From positions 1 through 13,035 of the forward strand of contig CALCNV010000111.1 of assembly GCA_937897645.1 (NCBI GenBank): a stretch of DNA of 13,035 nt, given 5' to 3'. The notes under the pieces are model-generated. The model was given only the letters and a program-made list of their open reading frames with translations. It did not search any database and was not told where the DNA came from. This DNA is from an uncultured Lysobacteraceae bacterium (lineage in GTDB: Bacteria; Pseudomonadota; Gammaproteobacteria; Xanthomonadales; Xanthomonadaceae). A program made the translations under genes and the position numbers. The stretch's first letter is position 1. The number at the start of each line of letters is the position of its first letter. This document shows, in pieces, positions 1-7,939 of this stretch.

Positions 1-363
1 ATCTTCGAGAAATGGTTCAGCCTGCCCAACCTGTTTTTCCTGATGCCGATCCCGTTATTGACTGGCCTGCTGTTCATGGCCTGCCTGCGCGCGCTGGTGA
101 AGCTGGGGAATGGCAGCACCAAGAAAGAGTGGGTGCCGTTCGTATCCACCATCGGCATGTTCGTCCTGGCGTTTGGTGGTCTCGCCTTCAGCATCTTCCC
201 GTACCTGGTGATCGACCAGATCACGCTATGGGAAGCGGCCTCTGCGTCGGGCTCGCTGAAGATCATGCTGTTCGGCGCCGCCATCACCCTGCCGGTGATC
301 ATCGCCTACAACATCTACAGCTACCGCGTGTTCTGGGGCAAGACCAGCGAATTGAATTACTGA
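1..363 (+). CDS. cydB: Cytochrome bd ubiquinol oxidase subunit II, C-terminal part
   Basis: This is the 3' end of a gene that begins before the window; the frame is open from base 1 and stops with TGA at 361-363 (120 residues visible). Subunit II partners CydA in the bd-type quinol oxidase of the inner membrane, which reduces oxygen with electrons from quinol. Three hydrophobic stretches are visible: about residues 11-30, 46-65 and 86-104. The segment IFPYLVIDQITLWEAAS followed by a last helix ending SYRVFWGK matches the family's C-terminal pattern (FPN...IWEAAS...YWVFRGK). The cyanide-insensitive (CioB) subtype cannot be told apart from this fragment. A terminator-like hairpin follows 26 nt after the stop, so this is probably the last gene of a cydAB unit. 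Family assignment is from remembered motifs. Confidence 0.82.
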   Translation: MFEKWFSLPNLFFLMPIPLLTGLLFMACLRALVKLGNGSTKKEWVPFVSTIGMFVLAFGGLAFSIFPYLVIDQITLWEAASASGSLKIMLFGAAITLPVIIAYNIYSYRVFWGKTSELNY

Positions 364-389
364 AGTGGTCGCGCAAGCGCAGGGCCTGC

Positions 390-422
390 GGGCAAGTCCT
401 TATGCACCGTCAGGACTTGCCC
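390..422 (+). terminator. Terminator-like hairpin after cydB
   Basis: Perfect 11-bp inverted repeat (390-400 GGGCAAGTCCT with 412-422 AGGACTTGCCC) around an 11-nt loop, 26 nt after the cydB stop. No T-run follows, so it would be a non-canonical terminator or an mRNA 3'-end stabiliser. The same DNA lies in the 5' leader region of the next gene. Confidence 0.5.
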
Positions 423-501
423 CGAGTGAAGGCACGCAGTCCCGTTGCTGCATGCCGGCTTCCGTGACAAGGTGGGCCACTTTTCGCCACCGACGCCTCA
501 C

Positions 502-2610
502 ATGCTGACTCCTCTGCTTCCGCGCCTTGCACTGTTGTGCGTATTGACCCTGCTGGCCCAGTTAGCGGCGGCTGCAGAAAACAGCAAACGACCCATCACT
601 GCGCAGGACCTCTGGGCCGTGAAGCGCGTGGGCGCGCCTGTGCTCTCGCCCGACGGCAAGCACGCCGCCTACAGCGTGCAGGAGTGGTCGATCGAGAAGA
701 ACAAGCCCACCGCGGCGTTGTGGCTCACCGAGGTGGCCACCGCGCGCACGCGGCGGCTGACCGCCGGCACCGGTAGCGACACCGCCGCGGCGTGGAGCCC
801 GGATGGCAGCCGCATCGCCTTCGTCAGCAAGCGTGGCGAGGACGAGGCCGCGGCACTGTACGTAATCCCGGTCGGCGGTGGCGAAGCCGAGAAACTGGTG
901 GAGTTGCCCATGGGCGTGGCCGTGCCGGCCTGGCTGCCGGACGGCAAGGGCATCGTCTTCGCCACCCAGGTCATCCCCGAATTGGCGGGCACGTTCGCCA
1001 AAGCCGATCTGGCGGCGATGAAGAAGGAGGCCAAGCGTCGCAAGGACTCGAAGATGACGGCCTACGCCACCGAGTACCGCCAGTACCGCTGGTTCGACCG
1101 CAACCTCACCGACAATCTTGCCAACCGCCTGCTGAAGATCGACGTGGCCAGCAAGGCACTGACCGACCTCACCCCGAAATACGACCGGCTGTTCTTCCCC
1201 TCGGGCGAAGTGCGCTTCGACATCGCGCCCGATGGACGGCATATCGCACTCGCGCTCAATTCCATCCCGCCACCCTACGCCGAACAGCCCAACACCGACA
1301 TCGTGCTGCTGCCCACCGATGGCAGCGGTCACTTCACCAACCTCACGCCCGACAACCGCTACGGCGACGACAACCCGCGCTTCACTCCAGACGGCAGCTT
1401 GGTGCTGTACACCCGCGTGGCCACCGCCAACAGCCAGGGCGAGTTGCGCCGGCTGTGGCAGGTATCGCTGGCGGACAGGAAATCCACGCCGTTGACCGCT
1501 GCGATCGACCTGAGCATTGAAGACGTGGCGTTCTCCGCGGATGGCCGCCGGCTCTGGCTCCAGGCCGAGGACCGGGGAATGGTGCCGGTGTTCGCCATGG
1601 ATGCCGCGGGCGGCGCGGTGAGCAAGATCGTGGCCAACGGCAGCAATACCGAACTGGACAGCGCCAACGGCCAGCTGGTGTTCCTGGGCGAGACCAGCAG
1701 CCGCGCGCCGGAGCTGTTCGCCCTCGACGCGGACGGCACGCCACGCCAGCTCACGCGTTTCAACGACGATCTGTTCGCCGGCCTGGACCTTGGCAAGGTG
1801 GAGTCGCACGACTTCCAGGGCGCAGGCGGCGACACGGTGCAGGCGTGGGTGGTCTACCCGCCTGGCTTCGATCCGAAGAAGAAATATCCGCTGCTGCAAC
1901 TGCTGCACGGCGGCCCGCACACCATGGTGCGCGATGCCTTCAGCTACCGCTGGAACAGCCACGTGTTGGCCAGCCCCGGCTACGTCGTCGCATGGGTCAA
2001 CCGGCACGGCTCCACCGGGTTTGGCGAAACCTTCGCACGCAGCATCAACGGCGCCTGGGGCGACAAGCCGACGGAAGATATTTTGAAGGCCAACGACTAC
2101 CTCTTCGGCAAGATCCCGGCGATCGACCGCGACAACGTCGCGGCCGCCGGCGCCAGTTACGGCGGCTACCTGGCCACCTGGTTGCTGGGACACACCAAGG
2201 CGTTCAAGACCCTGGTCAACCATGCGGGCGTTAGCGACTTCATGGGCCAGTACGGGGCCGACACCACCACCTACGGTTTCACCAAGGAGGTGCTGGGCGG
2301 CACGCCGTGGGACAGCGCGGAGGCCATGCAGCGCAACAACCCGGTGACCTATGCCGCTAACTTCAGCACGCCGATGCTGATCACGCATGGCGAGAAGGAT
2401 TATCGCGTGCCCTACGGCCAAGGCATCGCGCTGTACGGCATCCTGCAGACCATGCGCGTTCCGTCGCGACTCGTGGTGTTCCCGGATGAGAACCACTGGA
2501 TCCTGTCGCCGCAGAATTCGATCTATTGGAACTACGAAGTTCAGGACTGGCTGGCGCGTTACATCGGCGGCAAGCCGATGGCGAAACCGGAGTTCAAGGC
2601 AGCTGAGTGA
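502..2610 (+). CDS. Secreted S9-family (prolyl oligopeptidase-like) serine peptidase
   Basis: A 702-residue protein of the S9 family, which cleaves peptides from a C-terminal alpha/beta-hydrolase domain capped by an N-terminal beta-propeller. I start it at ATG 502 because the next residues (MLTPLLPRLALLCVLTLL, ending AAAA-E) form a clear signal peptide. The upstream in-frame ATG at 445 would put 19 non-signal residues in front. No strong ribosome-binding site is visible at either. Repeated blade motifs of the type SPDGK/SPDGS/LPDGK/APDGR/TPDGS/SADGR occur over the first ~370 residues, as in TolB/DPP propellers. The catalytic triad is readable: Ser552 in GASYGGY, Asp633 in GEKDYRVP, His665 in DENHW. 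Also present are LLHGGPH (oxyanion region) and WVNRHGSTGFGE. Likely periplasmic or secreted and acting as a dipeptidyl/oligopeptidase; exact specificity is unknown. Transcribed alone, convergent with thrC. Confidence 0.9.
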   Translation: MLTPLLPRLALLCVLTLLAQLAAAAENSKRPITAQDLWAVKRVGAPVLSPDGKHAAYSVQEWSIEKNKPTAALWLTEVATARTRRLTAGTGSDTAAAWSPDGSRIAFVSKRGEDEAAALYVIPVGGGEAEKLVELPMGVAVPAWLPDGKGIVFATQVIPELAGTFAKADLAAMKKEAKRRKDSKMTAYATEYRQYRWFDRNLTDNLANRLLKIDVASKALTDLTPKYDRLFFPSGEVRFDIAPDGRHIALALNSIPPPYAEQPNTDIVLLPTDGSGHFTNLTPDNRYGDDNPRFTPDGSLVLYTRVATANSQGELRRLWQVSLADRKSTPLTAAIDLSIEDVAFSADGRRLWLQAEDRGMVPVFAMDAAGGAVSKIVANGSNTELDSANGQLVFLGETSSRAPELFALDADGTPRQLTRFNDDLFAGLDLGKVESHDFQGAGGDTVQAWVVYPPGFDPKKKYPLLQLLHGGPHTMVRDAFSYRWNSHVLASPGYVVAWVNRHGSTGFGETFARSINGAWGDKPTEDILKANDYLFGKIPAIDRDNVAAAGASYGGYLATWLLGHTKAFKTLVNHAGVSDFMGQYGADTTTYGFTKEVLGGTPWDSAEAMQRNNPVTYAANFSTPMLITHGEKDYRVPYGQGIALYGILQTMRVPSRLVVFPDENHWILSPQNSIYWNYEVQDWLARYIGGKPMAKPEFKAAE

Positions 2611-2645
2611 GCTTGATTTCCTGTCATTCCGTCCGGGAAGCATAT

Positions 2646-2677
2646 TGGACTGACAGCATTAGTAACCGGTCAGTCCA
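2646..2677. terminator. Inverted repeat between convergent genes
   Basis: Perfect 9-bp arms (2646-2654 TGGACTGAC with 2669-2677 GTCAGTCCA) around a 14-nt loop, lying in the 59-nt gap between the S9 peptidase and thrC and covering the thrC stop codon (2670-2672). The position suits a bidirectional terminator, but neither strand has a T-run after the stem. Confidence 0.4.
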
Positions 2678-3959
2678 CCAGGTGCGCTTGCAATGCTTCG
2701 TAGCTAGCCTGCACGGGGATCGCATGTGCCGGACGCGCCAGCAATTCGGACAAGGCGGGAGGCACGTCTAGCGCATTGCCGAGCAAGGGCTCGACGATGC
2801 TCTCGAACTTCGCCGGATGTGCGGTGGCCGCCACGGCCCAGTAACCGGGAACCCCAGCCGCACGCAATCCCTCCAGCACGCTGACGGCAGTAGCGGTGTG
2901 CGGGCAGAACACCTCGCCAAAATGTTCGTAGCGACGCTGGATGACGGCACGGATGATGTCGTCACTGACACTGGCCGATGAGAACACCGCACGCAGCGCG
3001 GTGTCATCGCCACGATAGAACCAGCGCAGGCGCTCGAAATTGCTCGGCGCGCCTACGTCCATCGCATTGGCGATCGTCGGCACGCTGGCGGTCGGTGCGT
3101 ACTCGGCACCCGCAAAGTAATCCGGCAGCACTTTGTTGGCATTGGTCGCCAGCACGATGCGACCCAGTGGCACACCCAAGGCGCGCGCAAGGATCGCCGC
3201 CATCGCATTGCCGAGGTTACCGGTGGGAATGACGAAATTGAGTTCCTTGCCGGTAGCTGCCTGATGTCGCAGTGCGGCGTCCGCGTAATAGCTCATCTGC
3301 GGCAGCAGCCGGCCCAGGCTGATGCTGTTGGCGGAGCTCATCGGCACTTGCGCCTGCAAGGCTTCGTCATTCAATGCACGCTTGACCAGCGCCTGGCAGT
3401 CATCGAACGAGCCCTGCACGCGCAATGCCGTGATGTTGTCGCCGAAGCAGCCGAGCTGGTGCGCCTGCCGCGGCGAAACCCGACCATCCGGATACAGCAC
3501 GACCACGCGCAGACCGGGCTGCCGATGGAACGCAGCCGCTACTGCCGCGCCCGTATCGCCGGACGTGGCGACGAGGATGGTCAACGGACGATCGGATTGC
3601 CGATGCAGGCGCGTCAGGCATGCCGCGAGGAAACGTGCACCGAAATCCTTGAAGGCCGCGGTCGGACCGTGGAACAGTTCCAGCACCTGATCATTGGGCG
3701 TAGCCAGCGGCAGCAACGGCGCAGGGAAATCAAACGCTTCGTCGCAGATCGCTGACAGCTCCGCGGCGAGAGCGTCGCCCTCGAAGAAAGGAGCGATCAG
3801 TTGCGTCGCGGTGTCGGCAAGCGTGTTGCCGTGCTGCAGCCGGCGTGCGACCGGCATCTCTGCGGGCACGTACAAGCCACCGTCCGGCGCAAGGCCGGCG
3901 GCGATGGCCTGGCTCAATGTTGCAGCGGGGGCGTGGTTGCGGGTGGAGATAAAGTTCAT
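2670..3959 (-). CDS. thrC: Threonine synthase
   Basis: A 429-residue, PLP-dependent cytosolic enzyme converting O-phosphohomoserine to threonine, the last step of the pathway. The N-terminus (MNFISTRN...APDGGLYVP) is the typical ThrC start. The PLP lysine is K104 in HGPTAAFKDFGARF; other conserved segments are ATSGDTGAA (131-139), SANSIS (209-214), the phosphate-binding PTGNLGN (245-251), DVGAPSNFERL (301-311) and TAHPAKF (379-385). Length equals that of E. coli ThrC (about 428). It is the last gene of the minus-strand thrA-thrB-thrC array, 147 nt after thrB; that gap is filled by a large perfect inverted repeat, so its expression relative to thrAB may differ. No good Shine-Dalgarno is visible before the ATG at 3959. 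No in-frame alternative start nearby fits better. Confidence 0.97.
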   Translation of the reverse strand: MNFISTRNHAPAATLSQAIAAGLAPDGGLYVPAEMPVARRLQHGNTLADTATQLIAPFFEGDALAAELSAICDEAFDFPAPLLPLATPNDQVLELFHGPTAAFKDFGARFLAACLTRLHRQSDRPLTILVATSGDTGAAVAAAFHRQPGLRVVVLYPDGRVSPRQAHQLGCFGDNITALRVQGSFDDCQALVKRALNDEALQAQVPMSSANSISLGRLLPQMSYYADAALRHQAATGKELNFVIPTGNLGNAMAAILARALGVPLGRIVLATNANKVLPDYFAGAEYAPTASVPTIANAMDVGAPSNFERLRWFYRGDDTALRAVFSSASVSDDIIRAVIQRRYEHFGEVFCPHTATAVSVLEGLRAAGVPGYWAVAATAHPAKFESIVEPLLGNALDVPPALSELLARPAHAIPVQASYEALQAHLVD

Positions 3960-4001
3960 GTGGGCCGCATAATTTCGAGTTGTTTACAGAAAATAAAGAG
4001 C

Positions 4002-4075
4002 CGTCATCCCGGCGAAAGCCGGGACCCAACTATCCGATGCCTGTTGGCTGGGTCCCGGCTTTCGCCGGGATGACG
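4002..4075. repeat. Large perfect inverted repeat between thrB and thrC
   Basis: Two perfect 27-bp complementary arms, 4002-4028 and 4049-4075, separated by a 20-nt spacer. The arm core GTCATCCCGGCGAAAGCCGG contains a smaller imperfect palindrome (CCGGC-GAAA-GCCGG), so each arm can also fold on its own. Sequences of this GTCATYCCGGCGAAAGCCGG type are, from memory, dispersed REP/MITE-like repeats in many proteobacterial genomes. In the thr transcript it would form a very stable hairpin just upstream of thrC. No target-site duplication is evident at the edges. Confidence 0.85.
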
Positions 4076-4106
4076 ATCATAGGTTTGAAGCGCTATCTGC
4101 CATCCC

Positions 4107-5030
4107 TCAGCTCAATAACCACGCTGCCGGACTATTTATCGGCGACACCCAAGCCTGGCTCTCGAATCCAGCCGCTGCAAACGCCGCCTGTATCGCCGGC
4201 GCAGCCGCTTCTGCCTGCACACGCGATTCAAACCAGCCAAATACACTTGGACCGGCACCGGAAATGCTCGCGCCCATGGCACCTGCGTCCAGTGCCGCCT
4301 GCTTGGCTGCATCAAAGCCAACGATCAAGGGCGAGCGACGCGGCTCCACCAGTACATCCTCGAGGCCCGCACGCACCAGCCCCGCGTCGCCGGCATGACA
4401 ACCCACCAACACGAGCGCGAGGTTTGCGGATTGGGAGACGAACTCACCCAGCGTGTAATCACCTTTCAATGCTTCGCGCGCCCGGCGCGTTTCCAGTATC
4501 GCCTCGGGATGCACCAGCACGCTGTGCCAGGCATCCGGCACCGTGATCTTCACCAGTAGATCCGCGGTGGAAAGTACCAGGCCGCCCAGCAGCATTGGCC
4601 CCAGGTTGTCGCCATGGCGTCCGCCGCTGGCCACGGCTTCGCCAGTCAGCGCGAACGGATACAGCGCCTCGCGCGACAACGGTGTGTCGAGCAAGGCATT
4701 CGCGGCTACCAGCGCCGCCACGCACGAAGCAGCAGAACCGCCCATGCCGGAACCCAGCGGGATGCCTTTGTCGATTTCGATCTCGAAACCGAATGGCAAC
4801 GCCAGCGCCTCCCGCAATGCGATCAACGAGGCGCCGGCGGTGTTGGAAGGTGTGTCGAGCGGAAGATCCACCGTCGTTCCGCGGATGGCGGCGATCCGCA
4901 CCTCGGGCGACTCGATGCGACGCACACTGACGGTATCGCCGACGCCTTCGATCACATGGCCGAGGATATCGAAACCGACACCCACGTTGCCTACCGATGC
5001 TGGCGAAAAGGCCTTGGCCTGCTGGCTCAT
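4107..5030 (-). CDS. thrB: Homoserine kinase
   Basis: A 307-residue GHMP-family kinase that phosphorylates homoserine with ATP to give O-phosphohomoserine, the substrate of ThrC. Visible signatures are the N-terminal KAFSPASVGNVGVGFDILG (substrate-side motif, residues 6-24), the ATP-binding glycine-rich loop PLGSGMGGSAAS (91-102), GEAVASGGRHGDNLGP (130-145) and the third GHMP motif GASISGAGPS (253-262). Length matches the bacterial family (about 310). The start at 5030 is chosen because SQQAKAFSPASVGN begins the conserved fold directly; no strong Shine-Dalgarno precedes it. It lies 154 nt after thrA and before thrC on the same strand, so the three are probably one operon, although the long gaps leave room for extra promoters or processing sites. 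Confidence 0.96.
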   Translation of the reverse strand: MSQQAKAFSPASVGNVGVGFDILGHVIEGVGDTVSVRRIESPEVRIAAIRGTTVDLPLDTPSNTAGASLIALREALALPFGFEIEIDKGIPLGSGMGGSAASCVAALVAANALLDTPLSREALYPFALTGEAVASGGRHGDNLGPMLLGGLVLSTADLLVKITVPDAWHSVLVHPEAILETRRAREALKGDYTLGEFVSQSANLALVLVGCHAGDAGLVRAGLEDVLVEPRRSPLIVGFDAAKQAALDAGAMGASISGAGPSVFGWFESRVQAEAAAPAIQAAFAAAGFESQAWVSPINSPAAWLLS

Positions 5031-5061
5031 GCAGCACGCTCACAGGCAACGGCGTTTGGAC

Positions 5062-5150
5062 GCGGATGAAATCTGAAAAAAGCGGATACAGCTATTAATG
5101 TAGAGGCATCCTTCTCCATGTATCCCATTGCTTTATCCGCTTCCATCCGC
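5062..5150 (-). other. Nested inverted repeats in the thrA-thrB gap
   Basis: The 154-nt gap holds four GCGGAT-type motifs that pair in a nested way: an outer 7-bp pair (5062-5068 GCGGATG with 5144-5150 CATCCGC) and an inner 9-bp pair (5080-5088 AAGCGGATA with 5134-5142 TATCCGCTT). On the minus strand the inner stem's 3' arm runs into six T residues, like a Rho-independent terminator, but the 45-nt loop is long. It could be a partial terminator, a processing site or chance pairing. Confidence 0.4.
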
Positions 5151-5184
5151 CCTGATCCGTGTCCAGAAATTTGCTTTCCAATAC

Positions 5185-7671
5185 TCACAACTTCGCTCCC
5201 TGCCCCGCCGCCACGCGCAAGACGTCGGCGAACACACCCGCCGCCGTGACTTCGGGACCGGCGCCCGGGCCCTGCACGATCAGCGGATTGTCGCAGTAAC
5301 GGCGCGTGGTGAACTGCACGATGTTGTCGGTCAGGCGCAGGTTGGCGAAGGCATGCTGCTTCGGCAATTCCACCAAGCCCACGCTAGCCTTGCCGTCCGC
5401 ATCCAGTTTGGCCACGTAGCGCAGTACGTTGCCTGCGGCGTTGGCGCTTGCGAGTTTTTCGGCGAACGCCGCATCCACTTCGCCCAAGCGCGCCATGAAA
5501 TCGTCGACACTGGCTTCGCGCAAGGCCGCAGGCACCAGGCTTTCCACGCTTACATCATCCAGGGTCAGCGCACGGCCCGCTTCACGCGCCAGTATCACCA
5601 GCTTGCGTGCGACGTCGGTGCCGGAAAGATCGTCACGCGGGTCGGGTTCCGTATAGCCCAGTCCGCGCGCTTCGGTGACGAGTTGCGAGAACGGCACGCT
5701 GCCGTCGAACTTGTTGAACAACCAGGCCAGCGTGCCCGAGAAAATGCCTTCCACAGACATCACCACGTCGCCGGTATCCACCAGGTCACGCAGCGTGGAG
5801 ATGACGGGCAGACCCGCACCCACTGTCGCTTCGTAGCGGAAGCGCGCGCCGCTAGCTGCCGCCGCGTCGCGGATCGCATCGAAACGCGCCAACGGGCCGG
5901 CACCCGCCTGCTTGTTAGGCGTGACCACATGGATACCGGCCGCCAGCCATTCCGCATAGCGATCGGCGACGACCGGGCTGGCGCTGCAATCCACGATCAC
6001 CAGGTGCGGCAGGTGCGAACCGACCAGGTGCGCGGTGAACTGATCCAGGTCCAGAGCGCTGGTGCTGGCAGCGAAGCGTTCGCGCCAATCGCCGCTGATG
6101 CCGCGTTCGTCCAGCAGCATCTTCTTGCTGGAGGCGATGGCGCGCAGGCGCAGGTCGAGATTGGCCTTGCCCAGCAGCTGCGGCTGCGCGGCGCGCAATT
6201 GGTCCAGCAAGGCGGCGCCCACGTTGCCCGGGCCGATCACGCCGACGGCAAACGTCTGCGGCGACAGCCAGAAGCCGGCGTGCGCGGCGCGCAGCGCTTT
6301 GGTCGCGTCGGCGCTGTCGATGGCTACGGAAATATTGCGCTCGGACGAACCCTGCGCAATAGCAAGGATGTTCACGCGTGCACGACCCAGCGACTCGAAA
6401 AGGCGCGCGGCCACGCCAGGTTGACCGGTCATGCCGTCGCCGACCGCGGCAAGGACGCTGACGCCCTGGGTCAACTGCACGCGTTGGATCTGGCCGATGT
6501 TCAATTCGTGGGCGAACGCATTGAGCAGCGCCGCCTGCGCGCGCTGCGATTCCGCGCTGCGCACGACGCAGCAGATTGAATGCTCCGACGAGCCCTGGGA
6601 AATCATGACCACCGATACGCGCGCATCGCGCAAGGACGCGAATACGCGCTCGGCCGTGCCGGGCACGCCGATCAAACCGGTGCCTTCGAGGTTCAGGACG
6701 GCGAGGTCAGGACTCAGCGTCAATCCCTTCACCGGCCCGGTGACATCGCGCTCCGCGGTGATGCGGGTACCGGGATGCTCGGGCTGGAAGGTATTGCGGA
6801 TGATGATGGGCAAGCCGCGCTCGATGGCCGGTGCCATGGTCTGCGGATGGACGACCTTGGCCCCGAAGTACGCAAGCTCGCAGGCTTCGTCATAACTCAG
6901 CGCACTCAGTTGCACGGCTTCCGGAACCACGCGCGGGTCAGCGGACAGAACACCATCGACATCGGTCCAGATGTGCAGTTCCGCCGCATCGAACAGCGCA
7001 GCGAAGATTGCGCCGCTGTAATCGCTGCCGTTGCGGCCCAGCGTGGTCAAGCGGTTCTGGCGATCACGTGCGACGAAGCCGGTGACCACGATGCGATGTT
7101 GCGGATTGCGCGCGCGCCATTCGGCCAGCCGCGCGCCGCTGGTGTCCCAATCCACCTCCACGCCCAGGTCGCTGTGATCGACCACCAGCACCTCGCGCGC
7201 GTCGAGCACGGCGCAGTCCTCGCCTTTCGATTTCAGGTAATCACCGAGCAAGCGCGCCGAGCACACTTCACCCAGGCCCTGCACGCGATCCAGCACTTCG
7301 CGCGGGAGCTCGCCGATTACCGCAAGCGCAGCGAGGATCTCGGCGAGCTTGTCGAAGCGTTCGTCCAGCCATTCGAGCGTGGGGCCGGAATCCTCGCCCA
7401 GCAGCGACACCACCGCGCCGCGGTGGCGGGCACGCAGTTCATGCCAGGGTTCGCGCCATTCGCTGCGGCTGCGCGATGCCAGCTCGCACAATTCGATCAG
7501 TGCATCGGTGACGCCCTTCATCGCCGAGACCACGGTGACCTGTATGTCCTCGTCGCGCGCCAGCAGCAGCTGGGCGACGTGGCGGTAGCGTTCGGCATCG
7601 GCGACCGAGGTGCCGCCGAACTTGTGCACGATGGTGCGGGCTGGTGTGGGTTGTGCGGCTACGGACGACAT
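5185..7671 (-). CDS. thrA: Bifunctional aspartokinase I / homoserine dehydrogenase I
   Basis: An 828-residue fusion enzyme (E. coli ThrA is 820) catalysing the first and third steps of threonine synthesis: ATP-dependent phosphorylation of aspartate and NAD(P)H reduction of aspartate semialdehyde to homoserine. Domains in order: aspartokinase (residues 12-305) with KFGGTS (17-22), TLGRNGSDYSGA (210-221) and WTDVDGV; two ACT regulatory domains (about 325-395 and 402-465), expected to bind threonine; homoserine dehydrogenase from about 475 with the Rossmann loop GVIGPGNVG (477-485), VTPNKQA (583-589), ATVGAGLPVI and YTEPDPRDDLSGTDVARKL (673-691), which carries the conserved acidic residues and catalytic lysine. 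The frame is open 81 codons further upstream, but I start at ATG 7671, where homology begins and a GAGGT Shine-Dalgarno lies 11 nt before it; the upstream part is the regulatory leader. First structural gene of thrABC. Confidence 0.97.
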   Translation of the reverse strand: MSSVAAQPTPARTIVHKFGGTSVADAERYRHVAQLLLARDEDIQVTVVSAMKGVTDALIELCELASRSRSEWREPWHELRARHRGAVVSLLGEDSGPTLEWLDERFDKLAEILAALAVIGELPREVLDRVQGLGEVCSARLLGDYLKSKGEDCAVLDAREVLVVDHSDLGVEVDWDTSGARLAEWRARNPQHRIVVTGFVARDRQNRLTTLGRNGSDYSGAIFAALFDAAELHIWTDVDGVLSADPRVVPEAVQLSALSYDEACELAYFGAKVVHPQTMAPAIERGLPIIIRNTFQPEHPGTRITAERDVTGPVKGLTLSPDLAVLNLEGTGLIGVPGTAERVFASLRDARVSVVMISQGSSEHSICCVVRSAESQRAQAALLNAFAHELNIGQIQRVQLTQGVSVLAAVGDGMTGQPGVAARLFESLGRARVNILAIAQGSSERNISVAIDSADATKALRAAHAGFWLSPQTFAVGVIGPGNVGAALLDQLRAAQPQLLGKANLDLRLRAIASSKKMLLDERGISGDWRERFAASTSALDLDQFTAHLVGSHLPHLVIVDCSASPVVADRYAEWLAAGIHVVTPNKQAGAGPLARFDAIRDAAAASGARFRYEATVGAGLPVISTLRDLVDTGDVVMSVEGIFSGTLAWLFNKFDGSVPFSQLVTEARGLGYTEPDPRDDLSGTDVARKLVILAREAGRALTLDDVSVESLVPAALREASVDDFMARLGEVDAAFAEKLASANAAGNVLRYVAKLDADGKASVGLVELPKQHAFANLRLTDNIVQFTTRRYCDNPLIVQGPGAGPEVTAAGVFADVLRVAAGQGAKL

Positions 7672-7682
7672 AAATACCGAGT

Positions 7683-7752
7683 ACCTCTGGAATGAGGTCC
7701 CCGCGCGTTCCAGGTTCCGGGTTCCCCCGCATCCTGATCCGGGTGCGGGGAC
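7683..7752 (-). promoter_or_regulatory. Attenuator-like region with Shine-Dalgarno-sequestering hairpins, thr operon
   Basis: Between the leader stop and thrA, several pairings exclude each other. Segment 7744-7752 (GTCCCCGCA in the RNA) can pair with 7725-7731 (7 bp, 12-nt loop) or, using 7745-7752, with 7697-7704 (8 bp). Nearest thrA, ACCTC (7694-7698) pairs with GAGGT (7683-7687) across a 6-nt loop, and GAGGT is the thrA Shine-Dalgarno. An alternative stem pairs ACCTGGAA (7708-7715) with TTCC-AG-AGGT (7683-7692), again covering the same site. Such switching alternatives fit leader-peptide attenuation, but no U-tract follows any stem, so control of translation initiation fits better than transcription termination. 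Pairings were found by eye; no energies were calculated. Confidence 0.6.
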
Positions 7753-7765
7753 GTGGTTTGCGAGA

Positions 7766-7840
7766 TTACGCGAACACGATCCACCGCACCCCACGAGTAA
7801 TCGTGGTGGTACCGGTGGTAATACCGCCAAGGCCGGACAC
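7766..7840 (-). CDS. thrL: Threonine operon leader peptide
   Basis: A short frame ending at TAA 7766-7768 encodes a run ITTGTTTIT (codons 7796-7822): six threonines and two isoleucines in nine residues. Threonine/isoleucine-rich leaders are what the enteric thr operon uses to sense charged tRNA-Thr and tRNA-Ile. From GTG 7840 the peptide has 24 residues (E. coli ThrL has 21); a G-rich stretch precedes this GTG. Other in-frame starts are GTG 7852 (28 residues) and ATG 7909 (47 residues), so the start is uncertain. The Thr codons lie in a stem: CCACGA (7801-7806) pairs with TCGTGG (7791-7796) over a 4-nt loop and, with one bulged base, extends to 7786-7796/7801-7812. A ribosome stalled here would open that stem and change the folding downstream. 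Confidence 0.75.
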   Translation of the reverse strand: MSGLGGITTGTTTITRGVRWIVFA

Positions 7841-7939
7841 GCCCCCGGGCACGCGCGACGCTGACGTCGGGCGGATGCGGCGGGAACAAGTGTGGGCTGC
7901 AGGCTGCATGCCACTAGGGGACATGATTCAGCGCGGGGC

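Noticed and set aside
445..501. Upstream ATG start for the S9 peptidase
   Set aside because: It would place 19 polar residues before an otherwise perfect signal peptide beginning at ATG 502.
562..2643. 693-codon open frame antisense to the S9 peptidase
   Set aside because: Shadow of a GC-rich gene: low-complexity Arg/His/Val/Ala-rich translation with no recognisable motif, while the other strand has an intact catalytic triad.
5128..7695. Two abutting open frames of 483 and 371 codons antisense to thrA
   Set aside because: They are one reading frame split by a stop, His/Gln/Arg-rich and motif-free; thrA on the other strand is unambiguous.
7672..7914. N-terminal extension of ThrA by 81 residues from GTG 7914
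   Set aside because: The extension has no ThrA-like sequence, overlaps the Thr-rich leader and attenuator, and a Shine-Dalgarno and family-typical start occur at 7671.
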